This document shows positions 51,340 to 63,672 of a stretch of 64,000 bases of DNA, piece after piece. Numbering within the stretch: position 1 is the stretch's first letter; each line of letters begins with the position of its first letter. The stretch comes from Spisula solida (Eukaryota > Mollusca > Bivalvia > Venerida > Mactridae), in assembly GCA_947247005.1 (NCBI GenBank), contig OX365949.1, forward strand, positions 17,177,130-17,241,129, written 5' to 3'. The notes below the pieces were generated by a model. It was not told the origin of the DNA. It saw only the letters and a program-made list of their open reading frames with translations, and did not search any database. Made by a program: the position numbers and the translations under genes.

Positions 51340-51362
51340 TCATAAACAAACAAAATGGCGGC
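51340..51362 (+). promoter_or_regulatory. YY1-like element overlapping the AMDHD1 start codon
   Basis: CAAAATGGCGGC at 51351-51362 matches the YY1 consensus (AAnATGGCGGC) that in animals often lies at or just after transcription starts and overlaps start codons. It suggests a very short 5' untranslated region. No TATA box is apparent. Confidence 0.4.
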
Positions 51363-54300
51363 ACATAAGTTATTGATTCACTCTGCTCGTCAAATAGTAC
51401 AAGTTGTGTCTGACGGACGGACGATTAAGAAAGGAAATGAAATGCAAACTTTGGATATATTGGAGAATGAAGAAGGACGGGGATACAGTATTCTTATAGA
51501 CAGGTATTGTTTATAATGTATACACACTGTCAATCCATGGAGCTCCTTATATACGCACCCCTCATAATTTGAGTTACCTGACACATTTTTTTCCAAACGT
51601 TTTATAACGTAAAACTGGCAGGGCAACCAAGACCAAAATGCGTCATTAAAACTTTTGGTCAGGAAAGACATGAGAGTGGTATTGTTTATACATACCTTTC
51701 GAACTATGGAGTCCCCTTATACGCATCCAAATAAAATGGCATCCCCGACATTTTTTTCACGTTTAAGTCTTTAAACACAAAACTGTCTTATATTGAGAGC
51801 TTTATCTACCAAAACACACTATTAAAACTTTTTGGTCAAAGGGAGACAACTCTACTATTTAACACCAACATGAAAACTGACGGCCATAAATCTTTCTAAA
51901 TTCGTATGCTTTGCAAAAATCTGAATAGAAACCAATAATACTCCCTGTACATGTATGCATTTATTTCAATTACGCTTCTTGTTTTATAAGCTCTTCGGAA
52001 AATCTTTTCACTTCTGCCTGGGACGAAATACATGTATTCTCGTCCCAGCTTCTGCCTAGTACTATATGTATGTTTATTGTTTGCTATAAGCCTATGTATT
52101 GATGTTTTCGGTATTGTTTCTAGTTTTGGATTTTTGAATTTGACCTAACCAGTTAAATGGAATAAATCATCAGCCAGCACTAACTTTCTCTTCCGCAAAT
52201 CGAGTACAACATTAATGTACATGCATGAGACATGACCGACAACAAACATTTACACGTTTACAGCCACAGCCGTATCTTAATGTACAATAAGAGTAATTAA
52301 AGCGTTTAATACTGAAATTATACATAACGATACGGCCACCCTTGTTCCAAACCCGGTCTAACTTATCATTTAAACTAAATAATCCCTATATGTTTTAGTG
52401 AGGGGAACATCAGTGATATTGGTACGGATGCTGAGGTGAAATCACGCCATGAGAACATGGAAGCTGTCACGGTGATCGATGCAACCGGATGTTCTATCAT
52501 TCCAGGTACTAGAATGGTTAATTGTCATTATGTTTTTGGTTTCCACTTCCACTGACACTAGGCCTATGTTTGTCAACTATTGGAACTGACGGTCCAGTCA
52601 CATTATCCTGACTCTGCACCAACCAGTGCATGAACTACCCTAATACACAGAGCGCAAGTAGGTGTACCTATACCAATACAATGTGATACATTTGAATTAT
52701 GTCGAAGTCAGAGATTTGAACCCTGATCAATTTGAATTATGTCGTAGACAGAGATTCGAACGCTGATCAATTTGAATTATGTCGAAGTTAGAGATTCGAA
52801 CGCTGATCAATTTGAACTATGTCGAAGTCAGAGATTCGAACGCTGATCAATTTGAACTATGTCGAAGTCAGAGCTTCGAACGCTGATCAATTTGAATTAT
52901 GTCGAAGTCAGAGATTCGAACGCTGATCAATTTGAATTACAATGTATGTCGAAGTCAGAGATTTGAACCCTGATCAATTTGAATTATGTCGAAGTCAGGG
53001 TTTCGAACCCTGATCAATTTGAATTATGTCGAAGTCTGAATTTCTTTGAATTATATCGAAGATTGAGTTACGAACCCTGATCAATTTGAATTATGTCGAA
53101 GTCTGAGTTTTGTACCTGAAATCGCATTCCTTATACATAATTATAATTACTCCTTTTACCGAAATGATTATTACTTGAAGTAAGGGTAACACGCACCATG
53201 ATAGGCCCTACATTTAAAACATGTTTTCCTTAATTATAGGACTAGTCGATGCTCACACACATCCAGTCTGGGGAGGGGATAGAGTACATGAGTTTGCCAT
53301 GAAGGTCAGTAACTACATGTCCTTGTCTTGTTTAATAGTTATTTCTCGTTCCTGGTGATAGTTTAAACAAGCCGTATATTGTATACAACATTCTCGGTAT
53401 AGGTGTATTTCTAGGATATGCATGTTTATGTACTTTAACCATAGAGTTTATACAGTTAATCCCCCCGTTTAGCTACACAAGTTGGAAATTTACCTATAGT
53501 CTAAACAGTGTCGTTTATTACTAGTATAGTGTCATTGTAAACGAAATCTGCCAATCAATTTCTAGACTGTGAACTGACAGATTTATTGTGACGTCATTGA
53601 GACTTCTACTTGTACGACGAAAGTGATTAAACATTTTGTCTGCGCTGACATCTGACAAAAACATAGCACTTCTCAAGATATACCCATTTCAAAAACGTTT
53701 CGCCGATGTGAATGCCATTTCAACAAAGTAAAAAACGTCTGTGAAATTTCAACAAAGTAAAAAACGTGTGTGAAATTTCAACAAAGTAAAAAACGTGTAA
53801 AAACGTGTGTGAAATTTCAACAAAGTAAAACACGTGTGTGAAATTTCATCAAAGTAAAAAACGTGTGTGAAATTTCAACAAAGTAAAAAACGTTTCGCCG
53901 ATGTGAATACCATTTCAACAAAAATAAAAACACGTTCGCCGTTGTGAATGCTATTTGTCTTTCGAAAATACCATTAACACTACTGTAGTAATACTGCTAC
54001 TATCTAAAAACTTCCGTATCAAAAAGGCAGATATATCTAACAAATGCTATCTGACCACAAATGGGTGGATTTAGTGCATTTAAAAAAACGTACATGCATT
54101 GTGGTGTAAAACGAGATATGAGTTTTCCTGCGTGCTAACGAGTACGTGTAAATCCACTAACACTTGATACGTTGCAACTCAATGCTTTACTATATTATGT
54201 TTACATAAAAAATGTTTATTATGTGACAATCATACTTTAACCTAAACATTCACGTGACACATCATTCGTTACTCTTATACGTTATGATTGTTTCTAACTG

Positions 54301-57300
54301 CATGCATGTTACACGTGCTTGCCTTTAAAAAGGCTATTAGTTAATTTAGTTGTTTAACAAAATCCGTCGATCTATGAGACGTACTTTATGTGACGTCATT
54401 ATTACTTTCACTACGACAGCGGAATAGTTCGTGAGATAAACATAACATTCTCTCACCATTTACAGATTTCTTTGAAATGAAAGATTATTTCTGCCTGCGT
54501 AAAAGTCATTTTATACGAATTACAGTCAACTCTCGTTATCTCGAACTCGCTTATATCGAATTTTCCGTTATGTCGAAGTTTTTCTCAAATCCAGATTTTT
54601 CTCCTTCTTTGTCTATATGAAATCTAGAGACCTATCTCGAAGTTTCGGCTCGAATTTTTCGTTATGTCGAATTAATGTTTTGTCCCGATTAACTAATTCG
54701 CACTTTAAATCTATTGTTCATCTCGAAGTTGGGTCGAAGTATGTTTTTTTGGCATTCAACAATACATTGTAGTATCAAATTAAACTAGATTCTATAGAGT
54801 ATCAACCACAGGCAAACGAATCTATTAAAAAATGTTAACTTTGCCATGTATCAGATTCTGTTAAAGTGTAAATTACATGGTTACCTACATCTGTGTGTAT
54901 CAAATGGTTACATATTTACGTATAATTTCAACATGGCGTTCCAAATGTTCACCAACAAACCGCAAAATACGTATTGTATTAACGTAAACATGACAAATCA
55001 CCAAGTGCAACTTCTCCAGTTCGGCAAAAACAGTATGTAACTACATGGTGAAATATAACCACTCCATCGCCTCTAAATTAGCCGAAACACCTTGCGTAAA
55101 TGATCAGACGACAGCTCAGAGAACGCCACGCCCATGCGTTTGTCGAAGGTTATCAATCGAATATATGGGATTATTCAAGCATGTACACTATGTCAAATGT
55201 TTTACAATCAAAATCAATTCCTTTCATTGGTCGTCTGAATTCTCGCAAACATCTGACATAAGGTCAATCGAATTCGGTTGACTAATGATGTATATGTAAC
55301 ATTTGTGTCGTAAAAACATTGATCATATTGATGATGGTTGCATAATCAAACATATTCACTTGTAAACGTGACGCCCATAACAACCTCCACAGGCAATGGA
55401 ACGTGGTTGGTGTATAGGAAATGCTAACGTTTGTCACATGCGAGGTTATTCCCTGATTGTCCGAATACCCGGTCTAAAAGCATAACCCCCATTTGCGTCT
55501 CATAAAGGACGTTGTTTTGCCAATTGTTACACATATTATAATGAATTGTTTATTTGTGTTGATCATCCATATTTAGCTCGCCGGTGCTACATACATGGAG
55601 GTGCACAATGCAGGCGGAGGGATACACTACACCGTAGAACACACACGAAAAGCTACAGAAGAAGAACTATTTTCTTCCTTTCACGAGAGACTTCTGCGCA
55701 TGCGTGAAGCCGGTACAACAATGGCGGAGTGTAAAAGCGGGTATGGTTTGAATACAGATTGTGAGGTGAAGATGTTACGGGTGATTGAGAGAGCCAAGCA
55801 GACGATGTCTATAGGAATATCATCGACATATTGTGGAGCTCACGCAGTACCTAAGTATGGTCATTTTACAAACACGGCCGTATGTACATGTACACCCTCT
55901 GTTGTTATGTCCGTTATTTTTTTACGATATGCCTATTAACTTTCAATATAGAGACATTTTTAACTGTATGGAAACGACGTGTAGCCTGGATTTCAAAATA
56001 GCACACTGTGAGGTGTTGGAGAGTATGTATCGAACACCTCTCGGTTGTGGCATTTCCAGGCCCTCCCCAAAGAAAAGAATCAAATAAGAAAGGAATTTTA
56101 GTACGTCCATTATTTGACCACTATGGAGTAAATATGTACATAACTACACACACCCTTGAAGAATAATCAAGGGGAGGTAATTCGGGAGACACTCTCTTAT
56201 GCTATGTTTATGCATTCGTACAGGGGTAAAACATCAGATGAGGCGACGCAGGATGTGTTAGACAACCAGATACCAGAGTTGACACGTCTCATCCAGGACC
56301 AGACATTACATGTAGACAATATAGATGTGTTCTGTGAACGTGGTGTGTTTGATATCAACCAATCTAAACAAATACTGGAGAAAGGGAAAGCTCTCGGTCT
56401 TAATATCAATTTCCATGGTGATGAACTTCATCCAACATCATCAGCAGAGGTACGTCTGGTTCTCGGCCGTAGGTGATTATTTGCCAATACGAGGCTGAAG
56501 GGAAAGTACCCTTTACCATTACGTTTTCGGGTCAGGCACATTCGATTATTGGGGACGTCCGTGGAATGTCCAGGGGTGGTATTGTATTCAATATTGATCT
56601 TACTTGACTTAAGGATAAGGACAACCAATCAGATCACACCATATTAAACTCTTGGTCAGTAACAGGCGGTATGATTGGCTATCCTTATTTTCCATTTAAA
56701 TAAGATCAATATTGAACACCCATGACAAGCTTGTCCGAAGCAAACCAATGGTTATAAATATATTTCAACTAAATATAATTTAGCATCTTTATACTAGTAA
56801 ATATTGATACTGCAGCACTTAATGAAGGGTGATCATGTGTAACTGTAATGCTGAGGTCTGTGAAGTGTGAAGTGCGCCTGTGAGTTTGTTGGCTATCGGA
56901 AAGCCTTCATAGATACTAGTACATGTAGTACTAGAATTTGCATGTCACAAGACACAAATAACGTCGCACAAGCTACTTCGGCTGCAAATTGTTGCCTTAC
57001 AATTGCATATTGTAACATTTTGTAGTGTCTTGCTTGTGCAATGGGCAGCCGGGATGTCCGTGTATGTCAGGATACATAGCTGTTTTACACCGATTGTTTA
57101 CTGTTCGCATGTAATCCGAGAATGTGTATTTTTCTATGACTGAATTCACAAATATGCAGTGTTGTTATCCATATCAGCCGAATGTTTACATTATTTACAC
57201 CATCATCACACAAGAAATAGTTGTCCTGAAAGATCTTAAATTGCTATTAGTTTTAACAGATGGGTGCATCAATAGGAGCGCTGGCAATAAGTCATCTAGA

Positions 57301-60300
57301 AGAGATATCAGATGCCGGGATTGAAGCCATGGCTAACACAGGATCAGTGGGTGTGGTTTTACCAACTACAGCATACATCCTGAGACTTAAACCACCACCG
57401 GTCCGCCGGATGATCACACAAGGAATGGCTGTGGCTCTAGGCTCAGACTTTAATCCTAATGCGTATTGCCACGCTATGGTCAGTATACAAGCATGCTTCA
57501 CTCTTGCTTTCACCACGTTGTCGCAAAAAAGTACCAAAGCTAATGTCACATTGTACATGTTACCTTCTCTAAATAAAGATATTATGCCTTTTAGCCACCC
57601 TTTGCCATTTTAACTTTCCCTGGTTATTGAGCTGCCTAAGGAAACATGCGTTCGTGTCTCCCTAGGGAGACTATTTCTCTCCTGGTGAGTGAGCCGCCAA
57701 CATCGAGGTACGGCGCCCAGAAATATCAAACATGTACATACACCGCCCTCACAGGTACTAATTCACATCTTGGTCGAGTGGAGCATCGTGTGTTATTCTG
57801 GCTCAGTGAAATTAAGCCGTGGAGCAGAGCAGACGGGGATCTAATCCAGGATTACTATTAGCTCTACAACTATTACATGTATACTAATCTCTTTTTAGAC
57901 ACCATGTTCCTCTTAGTTTTACATCGGAATCTAAAAGAACCAATGGTGAATCTAAACCTATGGCATCATAACCTTCTGTAGCATACAATGTCTCCCAAAA
58001 AACAAAAAAAAAACACTTACCTTCTTGGTGGGTGCATCGTCCATATGGGATTGCCCAGTGGTGAAGATAATTAAACTTGTATCATAGTCACGACAATTTA
58101 CATTGATGTTAAGTGAACATGTATGGCTGTATACAATGGTAATTGATTGGATGCGGCTTTTAATGTTCAAAGGAATGAGTGCAATAGATTCATTGCATGA
58201 TTATAATATTATACACTGAAGTAACAGCACTCTCCTTTGTCCTCTCCAAATTCTAACTAAGCACTGTTACGGCTTTAAACAATCTAAACACTAGTTACAG
58301 ATCGTTTACAGATTCACTTGAATTTCGATTAAAAATTTTATGAAAGAAATTCCATTGTTAGAAACATCTCGTATAAGTCAATTACATTGGTTGAATTGTG
58401 CTGGGTATTCATTTTAAAATCAACATGCCTTTCAAGTATTGGACATGTTAGTTGTATGCACAATAGTCACGCCCTATATTTGGTTTATTTGCTTTTATTT
58501 ATCCTCGCCACCGGAAATCCATATGGGTGAGGCCCCCAGAAGAGATTAGTCACTTTAGTGCTTGGTGGTTAGTGCATGATACAGAAGATTCCCCAGTTCC
58601 AGAAGCATCCCTGGTTTTTTTACGTGTCGATGTAAAGCATCATACACGGGACCTCGCTTAACGACTCGTCCGAAAGACTGTTAGTAATTTTAGCTAATAA
58701 GTTGGGTGGGAAACACTGAAAAGCATTTCTGTTTTTGACCGTCTGTAGGAGGGATCGAACCCACAACCTTCGAATCTCGGTAGCTCTTACCATTAGACCA
58801 CTTGTCCACCCATTACACCCTATGTACCTTGTATTTGGACGACGATAATACAAGTCTGATAGCAAGCTTTTTCTCGGTGTCTTATTTTGTCTCGGGCTAC
58901 ACACTAGCTGGACACATATAAGACAACCTCGCGTTTTCGTTCTTTATCTATAACATAATTCTATAATTATACTGCCGCGTAGCCTTTATTCCCTAATGTA
59001 ATCTACGACCACGATAGCATGGGAGAAGACAAACCAGTTTTCCCTTTTTATGATGAGTGAGGTATTGGTACCATTTTATTTCATCCTTGATTTGACGCGG
59101 CAATAAAACAAACCCCAGACCTCCCACTCAAGATAGCGACATCCGGGACATTCGAATAACGTCCGATAGATATCGCGAGTAGACTGTTGCAATTGTTTTT
59201 GTTGGTACCAGTCTACGGCTATAATGTCGAGGTTTGTCGAAGTTTGCCGAAGTTATTTGGACGGATTGAACCTTAATTAACTGTGATTGTTTGACATATT
59301 ATACTTGCAGCCTATAGTAATGCATCTAGCATGTGTATTGTTGAAGATGAGTATGCCTGAAGCTCTAAATGCTGCCACCATCAATGGTGCTCACGCTCTC
59401 GGTGTGGCAGATAAACATGGGTCGTTAGAGATTGGCAAATATGGAAATATGATTGTTTTAGATGCCAACAGGTAACATAATTGATTAACGCTGCTTTTTG
59501 CTTTTTAAGGATGTACTTAGCCGGTTGTCCCTATATTGGGATGGGATTCGAACCCATAATGTACGATGCCATAGCATAGCAATGCAAAATACCAAAACAT
59601 TAGACCACTTGAGGCTATCACAACAACCCCGAAACAGATTGCGAAAATAGCCAGTACCAAACATTATTAAAAATATTTGAGTAATGTACTGAGTACTACC
59701 ACTTTTCGTCACTAGGGCCAACTACATGTATTCTCAAATTTTACATGTGCCTGCTTAATTTTGGTTTGAAGATATCTACAACACTGCTTATTGAGTGTCA
59801 TGATTTTTTTTCTATTTTATTAGAGCGCTTATTTGTCATTTAGGGATAGATTAATTAATTCCATAAAAAGAGAATAATAACCGGACAGGAAAGGCAGCTC
59901 ATCAAAAACAACAGAGCACGCACCACTGAACACGCGGTTACAAAACACGGCAACACACTCCGACAACTTGCCGCCTACATATACATTTTTTATTATACAC
60001 TATCATATCATTTTGCACTATCTTCTAAAAAGCATGACAAGAAAACTACATACAATTGAACTTTGAACTACCTCATGTCAAGAAAATTGGATCCACTTCA
60101 TTCATTGAAACGACTCTCCAAAATGCAGGCATTGCATCTAGTGCATGTAATTCATCATTTGACTTTGAGTGAACTGTTGTATACTCTGTACTTTCATACT
60201 TTCTGCTTGTATAAGTGGAGTGTGTTGATACTTCACTTTTGCAAACACATTCGTAAAGTGTTAAAGAATATTCCGGGTTCATTACTGCAACACAACAATA

Positions 60301-60964
60301 TACATGTGTAACCTAATAAAATCTACTTTATGCTACGGTCACAAAGCTCGTACGATATCCGTACGAATTATTTATCAACTCGTACAAGTTCACCCATTTT
60401 TTTAAAATCCTAACGTGTTCGTTGCGTCTGGTCACAGCTCGTACGGACCAAGAACGATCTATAGAGATGCACTCGAACGATATCCGCACGATGCTCGTAC
60501 GAGTAAGAAAATCCGTACGATACTCGAACGAGTCTTCGGTGTCCGTTTCGGCTCCGTACAGACGCCGTACGAGTTTGCTAAAATCAACTCGCACGGAGCT
60601 TGTAGAGCAAATGTGACCTTAGCATTAATCACTAACCCAACAAGTTCAGTTTTCAAAGGTCTTATGCCTAAGTTCAATGGTGTTAAAGTTGAGGTTGAAT
60701 AAAGAAAAAAAACAAATAATGTACCTGAAGATCGTGTTATTAGTATTGAGATCGGTGTATTATTGAGGTGTTATTTTATCCTTGATTTTGAGGTGGTGGT
60801 ATTATTTAGGTGGTCTATATCGGATGTTTTACTGTATTTTCAGATGGGAGAATTTGATTTACAAATTTGGTTGCTATGGTGATGTGATTAAATCTGTTAT
60901 CTACAAAGGAGACATAGTGCATTCAAAAGTTAACACCAATGTGACGATTGTGAAACAAGTGTAA
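51355..60964 (+). CDS. AMDHD1: Imidazolonepropionase (AMDHD1), complete (8 exons, 441 aa)
   Basis: Exons, all GT-AG and in phase: 51355-51503, 52399-52505, 53240-53304, 55577-55854, 56224-56449, 57260-57478, 59311-59471, 60844-60964 (stop TAA). They total 1326 nt; human AMDHD1 is 426 aa. The enzyme (EC 3.5.2.7, HutI family, amidohydrolase superfamily) hydrolyses 4-imidazolone-5-propionate to N-formimino-L-glutamate, the third step of histidine breakdown, in the cytosol. Visible active-site motifs: DAHTHPVWGGDRVHEF with metal ligands His91 and His93; ECKSGYGL at 158-165; YCGAHAVPK with His196; NFHGDELHP with metal ligand His264 and catalytic Glu267; ISHLEE with His287; LGSDFNPN with metal ligand Asp338. 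All key residues are intact. It is divergent from tbx20, 17.7 kb away. Confidence 0.96.
52688..53111. repeat. 40-bp tandem repeat in AMDHD1 intron 2, about 10 copies
   Basis: The unit is TTTGAATTATGTCGAAGTCA followed by GAGATTCGAACGCTGATCAA. Several copies carry TTCGAACCCTGATCAA, whose complement AGGGTTCGAAACCC resembles a pol III B-box / tRNA T-arm. The array occupies most of the intron. Confidence 0.9.
53399..53498 (+). mobile_element. Short MITE, third copy of the 4.1-kb family (AMDHD1 intron 3)
   Basis: TATAGGTGTATTTCTAGGAT at the left and GGAAATTTACCTATA at the right form imperfect terminal repeats. The internal CCCCCCGTTTAGCTA block is the same as at 4078 (inverted) and 4208. Confidence 0.65.
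53691..53950. repeat. 27- to 29-bp tandem repeat in AMDHD1 intron 3
   Basis: GTGTGAAATTTCAACAAAGT then AAAAAAC is repeated about six times. Two longer boundary units (TTTCGCCGATGTGAATRCCA) lie at either side, suggesting a larger unit within which the short one expanded. Confidence 0.8.
54522..54745 (+). mobile_element. Pogo/Tigger-like transposon fragment
   Basis: ACAGTCAACTCTCGTTATCT then CGAACTCGCTTATATCGAAT, with recurrent TTATGTCGAA motifs, is the terminal region typical of pogo/Tigger-type elements. Only one terminus is seen, within AMDHD1 intron 3. Confidence 0.5.
56574..56721. mobile_element. MITE with about 30-bp terminal inverted repeats (AMDHD1 intron 5)
   Basis: GGGTGGTATTGTATTCAATA then TTGATCTTA pairs with TAAGATCAATATTGAACACCC at the right. 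Inner blocks GATAAGGACAACCAATCA and TGATTGGCTATCCTTAT are also complementary. Confidence 0.65.
57620..57860 (+). mobile_element. Possible degraded SINE or retroposon in AMDHD1 intron 6
   Basis: A GC-richer block within the AT-rich intron includes TTGGTCGAGTGGAGCATCGT and a degenerate box GGGGATCTAATCC. It differs from its surroundings in composition and looks inserted; the class is uncertain. Confidence 0.25.
58640..58815 (-). mobile_element. tRNA-derived SINE, family S1, copy 2 (AMDHD1 intron 6)
   Basis: On the minus strand GGGTGGACAAGTGGTCTAAT leads a tRNA-like head (A-box near GTGGTCTAATGG, B-box GGTTCGATCCC, complement 58751-58761). It is followed by AAATGCTTTTCAGTGTTTCC and CACCCAACTT, the same core as at 17303-17330. 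This is the best-preserved SINE head in the window. Confidence 0.7.
58985..59150 (-). mobile_element. Degraded SINE, family S2, copy 2 (AMDHD1 intron 6)
   Basis: GGGAGAAGACAAACCAGTTT and TTGGTACCATTTTATTTCAT parallel the 45.05-kb copy; the B-box has decayed. Confidence 0.45.
59500..59640 (-). mobile_element. tRNA-derived SINE fragment (AMDHD1 intron 7)
   Basis: On the minus strand CTCAAGTGGTCTAATG (A-box region) and GGTTCGAATCC (complement at 59544-59554) are tRNA-like promoter boxes about 60 nt apart. The anticodon arm is expanded and unpaired, so this is not a functional tRNA. Confidence 0.55.
60331..60624. mobile_element. PIF/Harbinger-like MITE with GTACGA clusters (AMDHD1 intron 7)
   Basis: TGCTACGGTCACAAAGCTCG at the left is matched by the complement of GCTTGTAGAGCAAATGTGAC then CTTAGCA at the right. 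TTA flanks both sides (60328-60330 and 60625-60627), the 3-bp target duplication typical of PIF/Harbinger. The interior has many CTCGTACGA or CCGTACGA motifs. Superfamily assignment is inference. Confidence 0.55.
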
Positions 60965-61104
60965 AATAACAAACATGTATATATTGTCATCGTTCCAAAA
61001 TACATAGACTATACTCTCACATGTCGTCTTCAATTATTTTTTAAGTGTGTTATACAGTCCAGCAATATTCGCTGTAACATTTGAGAAAAGTCGTATTTGA
61101 GGTT

Positions 61105-61110
61105 AATAAA
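61105..61110 (+). terminator. Candidate polyadenylation signal for AMDHD1
   Basis: AATAAA 140 bp after the AMDHD1 stop codon, the first such hexamer downstream. Confidence 0.5.
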
Positions 61111-62842
61111 TAGGCTAAGTGTTCATTAGAGCACTGAAGTACCCAGATCTACATTTGGTCATAGTTCGAACTTGTGTCAACGGAAAAAACAAGAACTAAC
61201 TGAAATGGGACTTTCAAAAGGTAATGATAGGTCAATGCGATAACTCGTGGTCTGTATATTTTGATGCAAATGCCTTGATTTTGAACAAACAAGTTGATCT
61301 ACTGACCTCTGTGGTCCAGAGCCGACTGACACCCACCGTTCTGCACAAAGAGTATCCTGTGTCAGCACAGAGAGGGTCCGTGTTCTCAATTTGCACAGTG
61401 AGGGATCCGATATGCATTATTTAGAGGTTAATACACGACACAGCCGGGCAGGGAGGCGATAATCCGCCCAGAAAATGAATAATCACCTCGAGGGCTTCAG
61501 TCTTTAATACAATTGTTCGATTTCAGAATATATATGAGGAACAAATAACGTAAATATTACTGATGTAGATAAACAATAATGTTGTAACCAATAAAATGCA
61601 CTTAGTGTGAATAAAATTGGCAAAGAAATCTTGCAAAAGAGCAACATAACGTCATTTTGGCTCCAACGTGACGTCATGTTAACATGGATAACGTAACGTG
61701 CGCTCGTTCAACCGGTCCGATTATGATAATGAGATTGCGGACCGGGCGGATAGGTGATAATCAATCACGTGATGGCCATAATCAGCCTCAAAAAGTCTTA
61801 TTTTTGTTACTATATGATATATAGTAACAAGTGTATTAAATACACTTAGCACACGTTCACGTTCAGTGTCGTCACTTCGTACATCGTTTAGAAACGATGT
61901 AATCTCTAAACGAACAAGCACACAAGCAAACAAGCAAGGGTACTCCTAACAACATCTTTAACAACATGGGTTAGGTTCCGCTGTCGGTGAAATCCATACT
62001 TGGTTCGAAATTAATGATAAAATAATTACAAATATCCCAATATGTCAGTATTGTCGACGGATTCTTTCAACGTAAATTACCGAACATTACAAAGTTTCCG
62101 AAAATTCTCATTTATATTTCACATAAATTGTTCAATTTTTCAAAGTTAGCGTGACTGTGAACCATAAGACAGAGGTTCGCTGATGGATCTCTGAGCCGAG
62201 TATAATTATATAATCAACTCCCTTTTCAAAATGTGACGGATCTCTTGTTCAAATGCGATACAACCGGCATTCTCGTGGAAATGATTGAAGAAATAAAGTA
62301 GTTCCTCGCACAGTTTGAATTAATCTTCGCCCTCGAATTGTTGATGAGAGGTTTTTCATTTCGTGCTGGCACGAGGATGCGGAAAGGTCATTCTTCTACT
62401 ACTCTTCAATAACTGTTAGGAGTGAAGGTATAAATAGCCGTATTATCATTTGATCTTAAACAGTTTGACTGGAGACCTCATTTATAATAATAAACATTCA
62501 ATATTTTTCATCATAAATAAGAGTAACGTTACATCAATGTATTACTTTATGGCAATCCCATCAGTACATTCGCATATCGATATAGGTCATGGTACGGTTT
62601 TAGCAAAGCACTTACTGAAATTTTAAATTACGCCCAAATTGATATTTTTTTAAGAACTACACACTGTGGTAAAGGGAACTGCAATATTAACAATGATTCA
62701 ATTAATGAACTATGTATATGTATTGGCATATAAACTTATTAACTAATTTTTTTTCACGGTTAAATCAACATAAAGCCACTGTTAATTTTGTTTTTAAATC
62801 CGTTCAGTATTTGTTATAGATAGTGTGAAATAATGTAATCAT
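61111..62842. other. Intergenic region, no genes recognised
   Basis: AT-rich; a small palindrome near 61808-61832 (TTGTTACTATATG pairing with CATATAGTAACAA-like bases) is the only structure noted. Confidence 0.35.
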
Positions 62843-63672
62843 GGGCCGGGATTACAACAAATACTTACACTCAGCACTCAACACTCAAACATTGAAAATG
62901 TAATATAATGAGCTATTATTTGTCCTAGATTGCAAATTTAGATGAGGAAAATGTATACGATAGTTAAATAACATTTGATAAATTTTCTTTGCCATTTTTT
63001 ACTACTGATTTATGACGTGTATACCCAACTTTGTTGGCTCTTTAAATATAGTATTTATTATTATTATAAGTATTATTATATTTTTCTGAGAACAAAAAAA
63101 TGCTGGTCGGACCCCCACTCAGATAAATATTTCTGGATCCGCGCATAAACGTTGATGACAAAATTAATATTATAATTCAAACACTCATAGCAGGCAGGTA
63201 TCATCTTTTCATCAAAGCTGTTCTTGGATACGTCTGGATTAAAACTAGAACAATAATACTACAAAAGAGTGCTTAAAAAGGATTGTGACATTTAGCGTTG
63301 ATGTTGCGACATTTAACGTCAGTCCAAATTGTTGCGACATTTAGCGTCAGGGGGTTTGCGACATTTAGTGTCAGCCTTGCGACATTTTACGTTAAGTGCG
63401 ACATTTAGCGTCGATACGACATTTAACGTTGCTACAGTAATAATTAAATCTGAGTGCCACACTCAGCACTCAGACTGATGAATTGCAATTATAGCTTACA
63501 AATTCACAAAATTAAACTAAGAAGTAAGCCCAAAACAATATTTAGTACCAATTTAACATTATTACAACGTCTTGCTCTAAACAAATGCCTGACGAAGAAC
63601 CTCAAAAGAGTAAATTTCAATATTTGAGTGTTGGGTGCTGAGTGTAGGTATTCCGCGTTGTAATCCCGGCCC
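62843..63672. mobile_element. Non-autonomous TIR element, about 830 bp, with about 55-bp ends
   Basis: GGGCCGGGATTACAACAAAT then ACTTACACTCAGCACTCAAC and ACTCAAACATTGAAA at the left is repeated in inverted form at about 63617-63672 with few mismatches. The interior is AT-rich and has no transposase. A cluster of a 16- to 17-bp motif lies at 63287-63432. Confidence 0.75.
63287..63432 (+). repeat. Cluster of seven irregularly spaced TGCGACATTTAGCGTCA motifs
   Basis: Variants of GCGACATTTAGCGTC start near 63287, 63305, 63333, 63358, 63378, 63399 and 63416, with unequal spacing. This irregular spacing is unlike a satellite and more like an array of protein-binding sites inside the TIR element. 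Confidence 0.7.

Noticed and set aside
58640..59640. tRNA-like sequences with good B-boxes considered as tRNA genes
   Set aside because: No acceptor stem or anticodon arm can be paired, and the sequences continue into SINE cores shared with other copies.
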